A DNA stretch of 14,866 bases from Planctomycetota bacterium. Its GTDB lineage: Bacteria; Planctomycetota; Brocadiia; JAJRTI01. Location of the stretch: NCBI GenBank assembly GCA_024278415.1, contig JAJRTI010000429.1, forward strand, positions 1-14,866, read 5' to 3'. Made by a program: the position numbers and the translations under genes. Below the pieces are notes generated by a model. That model did not search any database. It worked only from the letters and a program-made list of their open reading frames with translations, and was not told the origin of the DNA. Position 1 is the stretch's first letter. Each line of letters starts with the position of its first letter. Below, piece by piece: positions 7,065-14,685 of the stretch.

Positions 7065-8087
7065 ATGACTATCCCCAGAATCGGCGTCCTGGGTCTCGGC
7101 GGCAACGGCCGCGCGTTCGTGAAGGGCTACATGGCAAGCGAGCAGTGCGAACTCGCGGCCGTGTGCGACATGTGGAAGGAGCGGCACGAGACCGCGCGTG
7201 AACTCACGGGCTTCGAGGGGCCGGCATTCACCGACCTCGACGAGATGCTCGCCAACGCCGGCATCGACGCGCTGTCGATCCACACGTCGGACTACCTGCA
7301 CGCTGAGCCATTCGTGAAGGCTCTCGAAGCCGGCAAGCACGTGTTCGTGGAGAAGCCCATGGGCAACACGATCGACGACCTCGATCGCATGACTGCGGCC
7401 GCGGCCAAGAGCGGCCGCAAGACCATGGTGGGCCAGATTCTGCGCTTCAACCCGTTCTTCCAACACGTGAAGCAACTCTGCGACGACGGAGCGCTGGGCC
7501 GCATCTTCTACATGGAAGCCGACTACATCCACGCGCTGCACCAACAAGCCGACCCCGCGCGCGTCAACCCGCACACGGGCATCAACTGGTATCTGGAGAA
7601 GGAGATCCCGCTTGTGGGCGGCGGCACGCACGCGTTCGACCTGCTCCGTTGGTTTGCGGGAGCGAACGCGGTCGAGGCCAAGGGCTGGTGCAACCGCATC
7701 GCGTTCCCGGCGATGAAGAACGCCGACTGCCAGATCGCGATCTTTTCCATGTCCGATGGCTCCATCGCCAAGACGGCCGCGGCGTACGGAGTCGCGGGCG
7801 CCAGGCCGGAACACAACAACCTCATCCTCCATGGCACGGAGGGCACGATCCGCGGCGGCAAGCTGCTGCGCGGGCGGCACGGCGAGTTCAGCGAGGAGGA
7901 CATCCAAGTTGCCTACTCGGGGCATCCCTTCGAGCCGGAGATCGAGCATTTCTTGGAGTGCATCATCGAGGACAAGCCCGCGCTCGTGGACGCGTTTGAC
8001 GGCGCCAACAGCGCGGCCGCGTGCATCGTGGGAGCGCAAGCCGCGGAGACGGGCCAGACGCTGCGCGTGCCGCAGTACGAGCGGTAA
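7065..8087 (+). CDS. Gfo/Idh/MocA family NAD(P)-dependent oxidoreductase
   Basis: The 340-residue cytoplasmic protein has a Rossmann nucleotide-binding domain and the C-terminal alpha/beta domain of the Gfo/Idh/MocA family. Visible motifs are GLGGNG (10-15, dinucleotide-binding loop), the VFVEKPMG signature (93-100) with Lys97 as the conserved catalytic lysine, and VGGGTHAFDLLRWF (184-197), which supplies His189 and Asp192 to the active site. Family members oxidise or reduce sugars, inositols and their acids with NAD(P); the substrate here is unknown. The length is typical. ATG at 7065 is chosen over a GTG at 7023 because AGGA lies at 7052-7055 and because the Rossmann strand TIPRIGVLGLGG follows directly. 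With the secreted sugar-binding and glycosidase genes around it, a role in using released sugars is plausible. A hairpin 20 bp after the stop may end transcription. Confidence 0.94.
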   Translation: MTIPRIGVLGLGGNGRAFVKGYMASEQCELAAVCDMWKERHETARELTGFEGPAFTDLDEMLANAGIDALSIHTSDYLHAEPFVKALEAGKHVFVEKPMGNTIDDLDRMTAAAAKSGRKTMVGQILRFNPFFQHVKQLCDDGALGRIFYMEADYIHALHQQADPARVNPHTGINWYLEKEIPLVGGGTHAFDLLRWFAGANAVEAKGWCNRIAFPAMKNADCQIAIFSMSDGSIAKTAAAYGVAGARPEHNNLILHGTEGTIRGGKLLRGRHGEFSEEDIQVAYSGHPFEPEIEHFLECIIEDKPALVDAFDGANSAAACIVGAQAAETGQTLRVPQYER

Positions 8088-8106
8088 GGCCGAACTCCTG
8101 CCCTCC

Positions 8107-8123
8107 CGCGGCCTCTGGCCGCG
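8107..8123. terminator. Possible transcription-ending hairpin after the oxidoreductase
   Basis: CGCGGCC (8107-8113) and GGCCGCG (8117-8123) form a perfect 7-bp GC stem with a 3-nt loop, 20 bp past the stop codon. No T-run follows, so it is only a candidate terminator or a stabilising 3' hairpin. Confidence 0.35.
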
Positions 8124-8219
8124 TCCCAAGCGATCGGAGGAATCCCGGGGCAGGCCGGGCCGCGCCATGGATGCAGAGTGTGATTCGCGCACATCAGCGA
8201 GGCAGTAGTATCAGCGCGA

Positions 8220-8248
8220 TTGACCGTCAAGGCCGGGGCGTCTACAAT
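8220..8248 (+). promoter_or_regulatory. Sigma-70-type promoter of the GNA1162-like lipoprotein gene
   Basis: TTGACC (8220-8225) is followed after exactly 17 bp by TACAAT (8243-8248), each one mismatch from consensus. The predicted transcript would begin near 8255, about 45 nt ahead of ATG 8300. This supports that start over the longer open frame, which reaches back into the preceding gene. Confidence 0.7.
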
Positions 8249-8299
8249 CGTTCGTTTCCGGTTCGCCATTCACCTTCCGCCACTATTGGCCCCAACTCA

Positions 8300-9310
8300 A
8301 TGCTCCACCCCCCCGCCGCTCGCCGCCGCTTGGCCTGGCCCACCGCGCCCGCCCTCTTGTGCCTTGCGCTTGCCGGCTGCAACTCCACGCCCGACTTCCT
8401 CGTCACCACGAGCATGTACCGCGAGGCGCCGAAACGCGTAGTGGTGCTCCCCTTCTCTCCCCAACCTGGCAAACTGGGCAGTGTCGACGTGACCGCGAAG
8501 AGCGCAGTGGCCTGCCGGGACGCGTTCTACCGCCACTTCAGTGTGCGGCCGTTCGAGGACATCGAACTCGGCGCGGTGGACGAGGTGATCGACACGAAGA
8601 AGCGCTCGCCGGCAGCCCCGGCGCCCAAGGCCACGCTCGATCGCGCGCGGCTATGCGCCAACCGAATCGTGGGGCGCGTGGACATGGTGGGCCTGCGCAA
8701 CCTCCTCAAACTGTATGAGATTCTCTGGGAAAGCCCCTGGGCCGCGCCGCAGAGCCGCGACGAGATCGCCAACCTCGTCGACCTCTTCGACGCCGACGCG
8801 TACGCCATTGGAGCGACCCGCGACTACGGCTGGTTCTACGCAGTCCTCTTCTCCAGCGTCAAGGTCGCCTGCAAGGTTGAGATTCGCTCCTGCAAGACTG
8901 GCGCCCTGCTCTGGCGCGGCGAGTGGACGCGACGCAGTTTCACCCACGTGCTCGACGGCTCGATCTGGACCATCCCCTACAACCTGGTGCAAGTGTGGCG
9001 CAACACCCGAGGCGAAGTCTTCGAGAACGTCACCGACCGCACCTTCCGGGGGCTCGCCGCCACCATCCCGTACGTGAAGAAGCCCACGAAGCCATTCGTG
9101 GAGGCCAAGCGATATCGAATCCAACTCTACAAAGAGGCCAGCGCCGCGCCATGGCACAAGCTCGCCCGGGTGAGGCGCAAGGGGCTCCGCATGCCAGTCG
9201 TGACGATCCAAGCGGGCTGGGTCCGCTGCCGCCACCCCGAGTGGGGCGAGTGCTGGGTGCGCCGCAAGGACGTCAACTTGGTGGGCGACCGCGGCCAGGC
9301 GTTGGAGTGA
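8300..9310 (+). CDS. Lipoprotein, GNA1162/DUF799-like, with SH3-like C-terminus
   Basis: The 336-residue product has a signal peptide ending in the lipobox LAGC (Cys27 lipidated). After it come APKRVVVLPFSPQP (43-56) and, further on, DADAYAIGATRDYGWFYAVLFSSVKVACKVEIRSCKTGALLWRGEW in separate strands. This order (a VVLP strand, a DA-AIG-T segment, a long strand pair, then TG-LLW-G) is the pattern of the GNA1162/DUF799 lipoprotein group and related outer-membrane assembly lipoproteins. The last 60 or so residues (YKEASAAPWHKLARVRRK to WGECWVRRKDVNLV) look like a bacterial SH3-like domain, which often binds cell wall or peptides. I infer an envelope lipoprotein of unknown partner. ATG 8300 is preferred: the promoter at 8220-8248 and the signal peptide both agree, although no Shine-Dalgarno site is seen. 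The family call rests on pattern resemblance only. Confidence 0.75.
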   Translation: MLHPPAARRRLAWPTAPALLCLALAGCNSTPDFLVTTSMYREAPKRVVVLPFSPQPGKLGSVDVTAKSAVACRDAFYRHFSVRPFEDIELGAVDEVIDTKKRSPAAPAPKATLDRARLCANRIVGRVDMVGLRNLLKLYEILWESPWAAPQSRDEIANLVDLFDADAYAIGATRDYGWFYAVLFSSVKVACKVEIRSCKTGALLWRGEWTRRSFTHVLDGSIWTIPYNLVQVWRNTRGEVFENVTDRTFRGLAATIPYVKKPTKPFVEAKRYRIQLYKEASAAPWHKLARVRRKGLRMPVVTIQAGWVRCRHPEWGECWVRRKDVNLVGDRGQALE

Positions 9311-9610
9311 GCCCATCAGGCGGCATTCCGTAAGCCAAGCACCGCCAGCCCGCATGTCTCACCAGCCCGGCATGTTGATGTTAAAGTAAGCAGAAGCGAA
9401 CGTTCGATGGGCTTCTCGGCGTTCTGAACGCGCCGGCATGATGACCGTCTGCCCACGCGGTCGATCGGGGGGCTGGCATGATGGAACGCAACCGCGCGCC
9501 CGCACGGCAGCAGTCCAACCGTCCAAGCGAGGCCGCGGCCCGTGCGCGCGAGGCGGGGCAGACGGATCCCCCCCCAGACTCACAGGCAACGGAACGCACT
9601 GACGTGCGCG
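9311..9610. other. Intergenic space between convergent genes
   Basis: This 300-bp space holds no convincing gene. A hairpin candidate has arms AGAAGC (9392-9397) and GCTTCT (9411-9416); next to it is the 10-bp palindrome CGAACGTTCG (9397-9406). GGCATGATG occurs twice, at 9435-9443 and 9475-9483. None is followed by a clear T-run. These may take part in ending the two converging transcripts. Confidence 0.4.
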
Positions 9611-12241
9611 CTACAAGCGCGGTGCGGCGCCTCGATCGCGTGTCAGTTCAACGATGTGGCCGATGATCTTCCGGCGGATCGAATCCAAGTCGCCCGTCTC
9701 TATCGTCTCGCCGGTCTTGAGCCGGCGCAGGAAACGTTCGGCGTCGGCCGCGCTTCGGGCTAGCGCTCGATCCTTGGACTTCTTGGCCGTCTCGATTGCC
9801 TTCTGGAGCGTGGTGACGTACCGCACGTCATCCACGCCTTCCCGATAGCCCTCCCACGCAATCGTATCGATCACGCCATTCACCGTCGGATAGGCGATGG
9901 TGTGGGCCCGGTATCTCGGGTGGTCGAAGTCGTTCCACGTCGCGCCGAAGGTCTGCTGGTACGCGTTGGTGGCCGCGCCATCGTAGTCGTACTTCCAGAG
10001 CAGGAGCCCGAAGCGCCGACGATAGACGACCGGGTTCTCGACGCCGGCCTGCGGGTTCGCGTAACAGAATATCTTGTGGCCGAGTGCGTGCCATTTGGCC
10101 ACCTCCTCCTTGTTCGGCCAGCCGGCGCGCACGTGCATGTCCTGGACGTCGCCCATCACGTCAACATTTTCACCGTAGCCCGCGACGAAGATCTTTCCGC
10201 CCGCTTCCCGCACGGCCTTCCAAGCGGCCCGCTGCGACTTCAGCACATCCCCGCGGCGCTCGTCCATGCCGTAGAAGTAGACCGTCTTCGTGCCGTAGGG
10301 CTTCACGAACTCGAGGATGTCCCGCACGTTCTTCTTGATCGCTTCCAGGGCCTTGGGGTCCGTGGGATTGCCAATCGGTATGGTGCCCTTCAAGTACAGC
10401 GTCCGGTTGTCCATGCCCACTTCCGCGCGAATCTTCAGGACTTCCCCGAGCATCTCCTTGCGGATGCCGTAGTGCTGGCAGTTTCTCAGCCCGTGTGCGA
10501 CCATGTTCGCCAACTCGGCGCGGAACTGCTTCCGGCTCTTCAGCCAGGAGCCAATGGTGGCCTTGTCGTCGGGGACGATCCGGCCGTGGTAGTCCATGCT
10601 GGACGTGTAGTAGGGCGGTGACAGCTCGAAGGGCAACACCTCGACGGTCAGCGTCAACTCGCCGAGTGACGCGGCCGGAGTGCTCAGCGAGATCGCACCC
10701 GTATATGTGCCGGGCTTGGCGTCCGCGGGCACGTGAACCGTCAGCCAGAACTGCTTGTTCGTCCCGGCCGGGATGTCCACTGGCAGCAGCACCGGGCTGT
10801 CCTTGACCGGGAACTTGCCCACCGGCAGGCTTTTGCTGTGCGCGACCGTCGTGGGGTCGCTGATCCATTCATACCTCGGCCCATTAGGGAAGCTCAGCTT
10901 GACGTAATCCTCCTGCTTCTCATCGTCCACCCTCACCAGCGTGTCGTCGTTGAGCAGCAGCTCCGGCGTGAGGATTCTCTTCGACTTGTCCTGCCGGTTC
11001 GATACCCACGCGGTGCCGGCTTGATACCAACACTTGACCACCTTCACGTCCACTCGATCAGCCGGAATCGTCGCGTCATTGCCGCGAAGATCGCTGACCG
11101 TTACGGTCAAGGAGTCGATGTCCCGCAATGCTGACAGCACGAAGCTCGCGGGCTCATACTCACCGCGGGCCGCGGCGATGGATATCTCCCGGGAAGGCTT
11201 GCCTGGGACATACTTGTCCTCCGGCAAGATCATGATAGGCGATATGGGAGGCGCCACGTACACGACCGCGGGCTGGCCCTCTTGTTCCGCACGCGACACG
11301 GCCCGGATGTTGACGGGAACTCCCTCCATGCGCTGAAGGAAGGAATCGATCTCAAGCTGGTATCCCTTCCTGATGTCGTTCTTCCCCTTCGCATCCGCGA
11401 CCTTCGCCTTCATCTCCCGCAGTTTCGCCAATCTTTCGCGGCGCATGGCATCCGCCCGCGGGGAGAGGCCTTCGAGCGCGGCGAGTTTCTCCCCTGCCGC
11501 GCGCAATGCTGCTTCCCACGCGTCGATCTTCCGATCGCGCATCGTCTTGACGGGCGCCCATCTTCTCTGGATTTCCTCACCATACGCTTCGTCGGGCGGA
11601 ACGCGGCCCCGTATCTCCAGATCGTCTACGTACACCACGACCCGCTGGCCGGCTTCCGCTCGCACGTCGATGATGAAACACTCGACAACCGCGCCAACGT
11701 TCTCCGCCTGCACTCCCCAGTTGTAACGCGCAACGATGATGCCGGCTTTCTCCCTGCCGCGAGCCACGAGATCGTCCTGGAATCGTTTCCACTTGCCGCC
11801 TGTCGACTTGAGTTGGTCTCCCCACGCGGTGCAGCCGGCATGTCTTGTCGGCGGCAGCGCGAAGCTTACCCCCAGGGTCGCCTTGGCGGTCGTGCCTGCT
11901 CCCAGGAGCATGTAGCCCGAGAACTCCAGTTTGCCTTCGGCCGGGATCCTTTTCGCGAGAGGGATGCGCCACAGGAACCGCGAGGCCTCGTCGAACGTGA
12001 CGTCCAGCTTGAACGACCGTTTCCCCGAATGGGCCTTCTCGTCGACCACGCCCTTGAAGTTCACGGTGTACTTCTTCTTGTAGCTCGTCCAGAACCGCAC
12101 CGGGTCCGGCCCGCTCTCAAAGCCCTCGGAATGCTGGAAGGGCTGAGTCGGCCCTTTCCATGGGGCTTGCGCGGACGCGCGCCTGAGCCCAGACAGCAGC
12201 GCCAACGCGGCCATGATGGCAACGCGGGTCTTCCTTGCCAT
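9611..12241 (-). CDS. Secreted GH123/DUF4091-type glycoside hydrolase
   Basis: The 876-residue protein starts with a Sec signal peptide (cut likely after RASA, residue 24). Residues about 36-212 look like a carbohydrate-binding jellyroll, ending VVVYVDDLEIRG. Residues about 215-305 are rich in charged residues and predicted helical, possibly coiled coil. Residues about 325-540 look like beta-sandwich domains, and 545-740 are TIM-barrel-like with VYFYGMDERRG, whose Asp660-Glu661 pair matches the catalytic Asp-Glu of GH123. Residues about 740-815 (RFGLLLWKYDYDG, DTIAWEGYREGVDDVRYVTTL) are the DUF4091 domain (PF13320). Characterised GH123 enzymes remove N-acetylgalactosamine by a substrate-assisted mechanism; the specificity here is unproven. 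ATG 12241 is preferred over the longer frame from 12307 because GGAG (plus-strand 12251-12254) sits 9 nt ahead and the signal peptide begins there. It probably acts outside the cytoplasm on amino-sugar glycans. Confidence 0.87.
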   Translation of the reverse strand: MARKTRVAIMAALALLSGLRRASAQAPWKGPTQPFQHSEGFESGPDPVRFWTSYKKKYTVNFKGVVDEKAHSGKRSFKLDVTFDEASRFLWRIPLAKRIPAEGKLEFSGYMLLGAGTTAKATLGVSFALPPTRHAGCTAWGDQLKSTGGKWKRFQDDLVARGREKAGIIVARYNWGVQAENVGAVVECFIIDVRAEAGQRVVVYVDDLEIRGRVPPDEAYGEEIQRRWAPVKTMRDRKIDAWEAALRAAGEKLAALEGLSPRADAMRRERLAKLREMKAKVADAKGKNDIRKGYQLEIDSFLQRMEGVPVNIRAVSRAEQEGQPAVVYVAPPISPIMILPEDKYVPGKPSREISIAAARGEYEPASFVLSALRDIDSLTVTVSDLRGNDATIPADRVDVKVVKCWYQAGTAWVSNRQDKSKRILTPELLLNDDTLVRVDDEKQEDYVKLSFPNGPRYEWISDPTTVAHSKSLPVGKFPVKDSPVLLPVDIPAGTNKQFWLTVHVPADAKPGTYTGAISLSTPAASLGELTLTVEVLPFELSPPYYTSSMDYHGRIVPDDKATIGSWLKSRKQFRAELANMVAHGLRNCQHYGIRKEMLGEVLKIRAEVGMDNRTLYLKGTIPIGNPTDPKALEAIKKNVRDILEFVKPYGTKTVYFYGMDERRGDVLKSQRAAWKAVREAGGKIFVAGYGENVDVMGDVQDMHVRAGWPNKEEVAKWHALGHKIFCYANPQAGVENPVVYRRRFGLLLWKYDYDGAATNAYQQTFGATWNDFDHPRYRAHTIAYPTVNGVIDTIAWEGYREGVDDVRYVTTLQKAIETAKKSKDRALARSAADAERFLRRLKTGETIETGDLDSIRRKIIGHIVELTRDRGAAPRL

Positions 12242-12250
12242 GGTGTTCGT

Positions 12251-12254
12251 CTCC
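12251..12254 (-). promoter_or_regulatory. Ribosome binding site fixing the GH123-like start
   Basis: GGAG on the minus strand lies 9 nt ahead of the ATG at 12241. It selects this start over the upstream ATG at 12307, which would put 22 residues in front of a good signal peptide. Confidence 0.6.
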
Positions 12255-12315
12255 GCACAAAGAAAGGCGCGAGCCCGGTTCGCCAACATGCCAGACGCGC
12301 GCCTCATAGATCGCC

Positions 12316-12359
12316 CGCATTTTGGCGAATGCGGCTACCACGCACCATCAACACGTACC
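12316..12359. repeat. 44-bp direct repeat, copy 1
   Basis: This copy matches 12422-12465 at 42 of 44 positions. It starts with a small inverted repeat, CGCATT and AATGCG around 6 bp, continues with a GCGGCTAC segment, and ends with CATCAACACGTACC. The two copies flank the long palindrome at 12363-12402. Such GTAGCCGCATTC-type elements are probably dispersed through the genome, an inference not testable in this window. Confidence 0.85.
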
Positions 12360-12362
12360 GCG

Positions 12363-12402
12363 GCGGGCGTGCCCGCATGCGCCAGCATGCGGGCACGCCC
12401 GC
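12363..12402. repeat. Perfect palindrome with 18-bp arms
   Basis: Arms at 12363-12380 and 12385-12402 are perfectly complementary around a 4-bp centre (GCCA). Each arm contains its own smaller self-complementary core (GCGGGC and GCCCGC), so alternative folds are possible. It lies between the GH123-like gene and ilvD, both on the minus strand, and could act as a transcript-end or mRNA-stabilising hairpin for ilvD. It lacks a T-run. Confidence 0.92.
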
Positions 12403-12421
12403 GACAGGCTCGCAGGCCACA

Positions 12422-12465
12422 CGCATTCTGGCGAATGCGGCTACCGCGCACCATCAACACGTACC
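12422..12465. repeat. 44-bp direct repeat, copy 2
   Basis: The second copy lies 106 bp from the first and differs at two positions (T to C and A to G). It ends 11 bp before the ilvD stop codon, so the repeat block abuts the end of that gene. Confidence 0.85.
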
Positions 12466-12475
12466 ACCGCGGACG

Positions 12476-14143
12476 CTACACCGCGGGCGGTTCGAGCACC
12501 GCACCATGAGCCGCGCTGGTCACGAGCCGCTCGTAGCGCGAGAGCCAACCGCGGCTGAACTTCGGCGCGGGACGCTGCCACGCGGCCTTCCGCTTCTCGA
12601 TTTCGGCTGCGTCAACAAGCAGATCCATGGTGCGCCCAGGCACGTCGACCTTGATCGAATCGCCATCTTGCACGAGCGCGATGGGGCCGCCTTCGGCCGC
12701 CTCTGGGGAGACGTGGCCAATGCTCAGGTTGCGGGTGCCGCCAGAGAAGCGGCCGTCCGTGACGATGGCGATCTTGTCGCCGAGCCCGCACCCCGCGACC
12801 GCTGCGGTCAGGGCGAGGGACTCGCGCATCCCGGGCCCCCCCTTGGGGCCTTCGTAGCGCACGATGAGGACGTCGTTGGGCACGACCTTGCCATCGAGCA
12901 GGTACTTCATCGCGCTGTCTTCATCGTCGAACACGCGCGCGGTGCCGGTTAACTGCATCATCTCTGGGCTGACTGCGCCTTGCTTCACCACGGCGCCATC
13001 GGGGGCGAGAGAGCCCTTCAAGATCGCGATGCCCCCCTCGGCGCTCACCGGATTGTCCATGGGGTGCAGCACGGCTGGATCGCCGACAGGAGTGGCCGCC
13101 TCGATTTCTCCCGCGGTGGAACCGGCCACGCTCATGCAGTCCGCGTTGATCAGTGGCTTGAGGTTCTTCATAACGGCTGGGATGCCGCCGGCCCACTCCA
13201 GATCCTCCATCATGTGCTCGCCGCCGGGCCGGAGCGAGGTGAGTTGCGGCGTCTCACTGCTCAGCCGGTCGAAATCGTCGATCGTGATGTCCACTTCCGC
13301 CGCGTGCGCGATGGCGGGGATGTGGAGCGTCGTGTTCGTCGAGCCGCCAAGCGCCATGTCCACTCGGATCGCGTTCTCGAGTGACTGCTTGGTGACGATT
13401 TGGCGGGCGGTGATGCCTTCACGCACGAGCGCTACGACCCGTTCGCCGGCCATCTCTGCGATGCGCTGCTTCTTGGCGGTACCAGCAATCCCCGTCCCGG
13501 TGCCCGGCAGGCTCATGCCCATGGCTTCGGTCAGACAGGCCATGGTGTTGGCGGTGTACAGCCCTTGGCAGGCGCCCTCGCCCGGGCAGGCTTCCATCTC
13601 GAGTTTGCCCGCTTCGCCCTCCGTGATTTTGCCGGCTTTGCACAGCCCCACGGCCTCGAACGTATCGCGCACGAGGCTAAGCTTGCGTCCGCCGTGGCGC
13701 CCGGACATCATCGGCCCGGCCGTGACCGCGACCGCGGCGATGTCGAGCCGGCAGGCAGCCATCAACATGCCCGGCGTAATCTTGTCGCAATTTGTCAAGA
13801 GCACAATGCCGTCGAGTTGATGCGCCTGGACGATGGACTCGATCATGTCCGCGATGAGTTCCCGCGACGGCAGGGAGTAGTGCATGCCCGAGTGGCCCAT
13901 CGCGATGCCGTCGCAGATGCCGGGCACAGAGAATAGAAACGGCACCCCGCCGCCGGAGCACACGCCCCACTCGATCTTCCGCTCCAACGAACGCATGCCA
14001 ATATGCCCCGGCACGAGGTCGGTGAAGCTGGAGCACACACCAATAAACGGCTTGCCCAACTGCTTCGGCGTCACACCGGAGGCGAACAGAAGGGCTCGGT
14101 TTGGCGTACGCTCGATACCCTGTTTGACTTGGTCACTACGCAT
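12476..14143 (-). CDS. ilvD: Dihydroxy-acid dehydratase
   Basis: The 555-residue enzyme dehydrates 2,3-dihydroxy-isovalerate and 2,3-dihydroxy-3-methylvalerate to the 2-oxo acids, the third common step of valine and isoleucine synthesis. Family signatures are clear: [24 protein letters not shown] (72-95 region), [14 protein letters not shown] (117-130) with Cys119, [17 protein letters not shown] (185-201) with Cys192, and [10 protein letters not shown] followed by [26 protein letters not shown] in the C-terminal domain. Cys119 and Cys192 are expected iron-sulfur ligands. At residues 45-47 it has Pro-Gly-His, as in E. coli IlvD, instead of the Pro-Cys-Asn of [2Fe-2S] members, which suggests an oxygen-sensitive [4Fe-4S] cluster. 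ATG 14143 has AGGAG at 14155-14159 (11-nt spacing). Other ilv genes are not adjacent. A sugar-acid dehydratase of the same superfamily is the alternative, but the match to IlvD is better. Confidence 0.93.
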   Translation of the reverse strand: MRSDQVKQGIERTPNRALLFASGVTPKQLGKPFIGVCSSFTDLVPGHIGMRSLERKIEWGVCSGGGVPFLFSVPGICDGIAMGHSGMHYSLPSRELIADMIESIVQAHQLDGIVLLTNCDKITPGMLMAACRLDIAAVAVTAGPMMSGRHGGRKLSLVRDTFEAVGLCKAGKITEGEAGKLEMEACPGEGACQGLYTANTMACLTEAMGMSLPGTGTGIAGTAKKQRIAEMAGERVVALVREGITARQIVTKQSLENAIRVDMALGGSTNTTLHIPAIAHAAEVDITIDDFDRLSSETPQLTSLRPGGEHMMEDLEWAGGIPAVMKNLKPLINADCMSVAGSTAGEIEAATPVGDPAVLHPMDNPVSAEGGIAILKGSLAPDGAVVKQGAVSPEMMQLTGTARVFDDEDSAMKYLLDGKVVPNDVLIVRYEGPKGGPGMRESLALTAAVAGCGLGDKIAIVTDGRFSGGTRNLSIGHVSPEAAEGGPIALVQDGDSIKVDVPGRTMDLLVDAAEIEKRKAAWQRPAPKFSRGWLSRYERLVTSAAHGAVLEPPAV

Positions 14144-14247
14144 GGCGGTCCAATCTCCTCTCTGCTTGAGGTTTTTCGTGGAAACTGTTGCGGCTCATCG
14201 CAGGCGCACCATTGCCCAGGCGATGGCGATTCTCATCGGCAGGTGGT

Positions 14248-14321
14248 CTGCATCCGGAACGGTGCATGCCACGACCCAAGTTCTGCATCGCCATTCTACT
14301 TTATTCGCCGGCCGGATGCAG
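14248..14321. repeat. Separated 10-bp inverted repeat
   Basis: CTGCATCCGG at 14248-14257 and CCGGATGCAG at 14312-14321 are exact reverse complements, 54 bp apart. The pair lies about 105 bp upstream of the ilvD start. It may be an operator pair or part of a repeat element; nothing decides between these. Confidence 0.5.
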
Positions 14322-14380
14322 GCCGTCTGCTGCCATCGCGGTCCAACACTACGACACGGTCGACCTCGCCGCTTTTCGAA

Positions 14381-14396
14381 CGACAACATGTTGTCG
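14381..14396. repeat. Perfect 16-bp palindrome
   Basis: CGACAACATGTTGTCG reads the same on both strands with no central spacer. It has the size and symmetry of a dimeric regulator's operator, but it lies about 240 bp from ilvD and could equally be a repeat-element end. Confidence 0.8.
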
Positions 14397-14578
14397 ATAC
14401 GCTCCGTTGTGGAGTGCGCCGGCTCGACGGCGCTTTGGCTGGCAGCGCGTCGCGCTGCTTTGCATCCGCACACGCGCAAGCCGTTCGCAAGCCACAGGCG
14501 AAAAGACAAGGCGGGCTGCGCCCGCAACCCAGGTGCGGATCCCGAAGCCTCGGCATCCGCTCCAACTTCTTGTTCTTA

Positions 14579-14597
14579 TCGCGGTTGCTAACCGCGA
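14579..14597. repeat. Palindrome, 8-bp arms with 3-bp centre
   Basis: TCGCGGTT (14579-14586) and AACCGCGA (14590-14597) are perfect complements around GCT. It is the first of three consecutive hairpin-forming units in this stretch. Confidence 0.8.
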
Positions 14598-14607
14598 AGG
14601 CGCTACG

Positions 14608-14635
14608 CTTTCTCGCAGACTTCGCGGCGAGAAAG
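14608..14635. repeat. Palindrome, 9-bp arms with 10-bp loop
   Basis: CTTTCTCGC (14608-14616) and GCGAGAAAG (14627-14635) are perfect complements. It follows the previous palindrome by 10 bp. The loop holds a TTCGCG segment that resembles pieces of the neighbouring palindromes. Confidence 0.8.
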
Positions 14636-14669
14636 GGGCGGCGGCGCTGCCGTCGGGCCGCTTGTAGTA

Positions 14670-14685
14670 GGGCGATTTATCGCCC
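14670..14685. repeat. Palindrome, 7-bp arms with 2-bp centre
   Basis: GGGCGAT (14670-14676) and ATCGCCC (14679-14685) are perfect complements around TT. It closes the palindrome cluster and overlaps the stop codon of the doubtful frame at the right edge. Confidence 0.8.

Larger units (their letters stand above)
14144..14676. other. Gene-poor region upstream of ilvD with inverted repeats
   Basis: No convincing gene is present; open frames here lack domains and ribosome binding sites. No good promoter for ilvD was recognised. The right part is dominated by perfect inverted repeats listed separately. The composition looks like accumulated short repeats and not like a decayed known gene. Confidence 0.5.

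Noticed and set aside
6729..8192. 487-codon open frame on the minus strand
   Set aside because: It is antisense to the well-supported Gfo/Idh/MocA gene and shows no family motif.
12316..12465. CRISPR array
   Set aside because: There are only two copies, they are longer than usual CRISPR repeats, and the segment between them is a large palindrome instead of a spacer; no cas gene is nearby.
11282..12952. 556-codon open frame on the plus strand
   Set aside because: It spans the antisense of two real genes and the repeat block between them; a gene crossing all of these is not credible.
14195..14527. 110-codon open frame on the minus strand upstream of ilvD
   Set aside because: It runs through a perfect palindrome and an inverted repeat, has no ribosome binding site and no recognisable domain.
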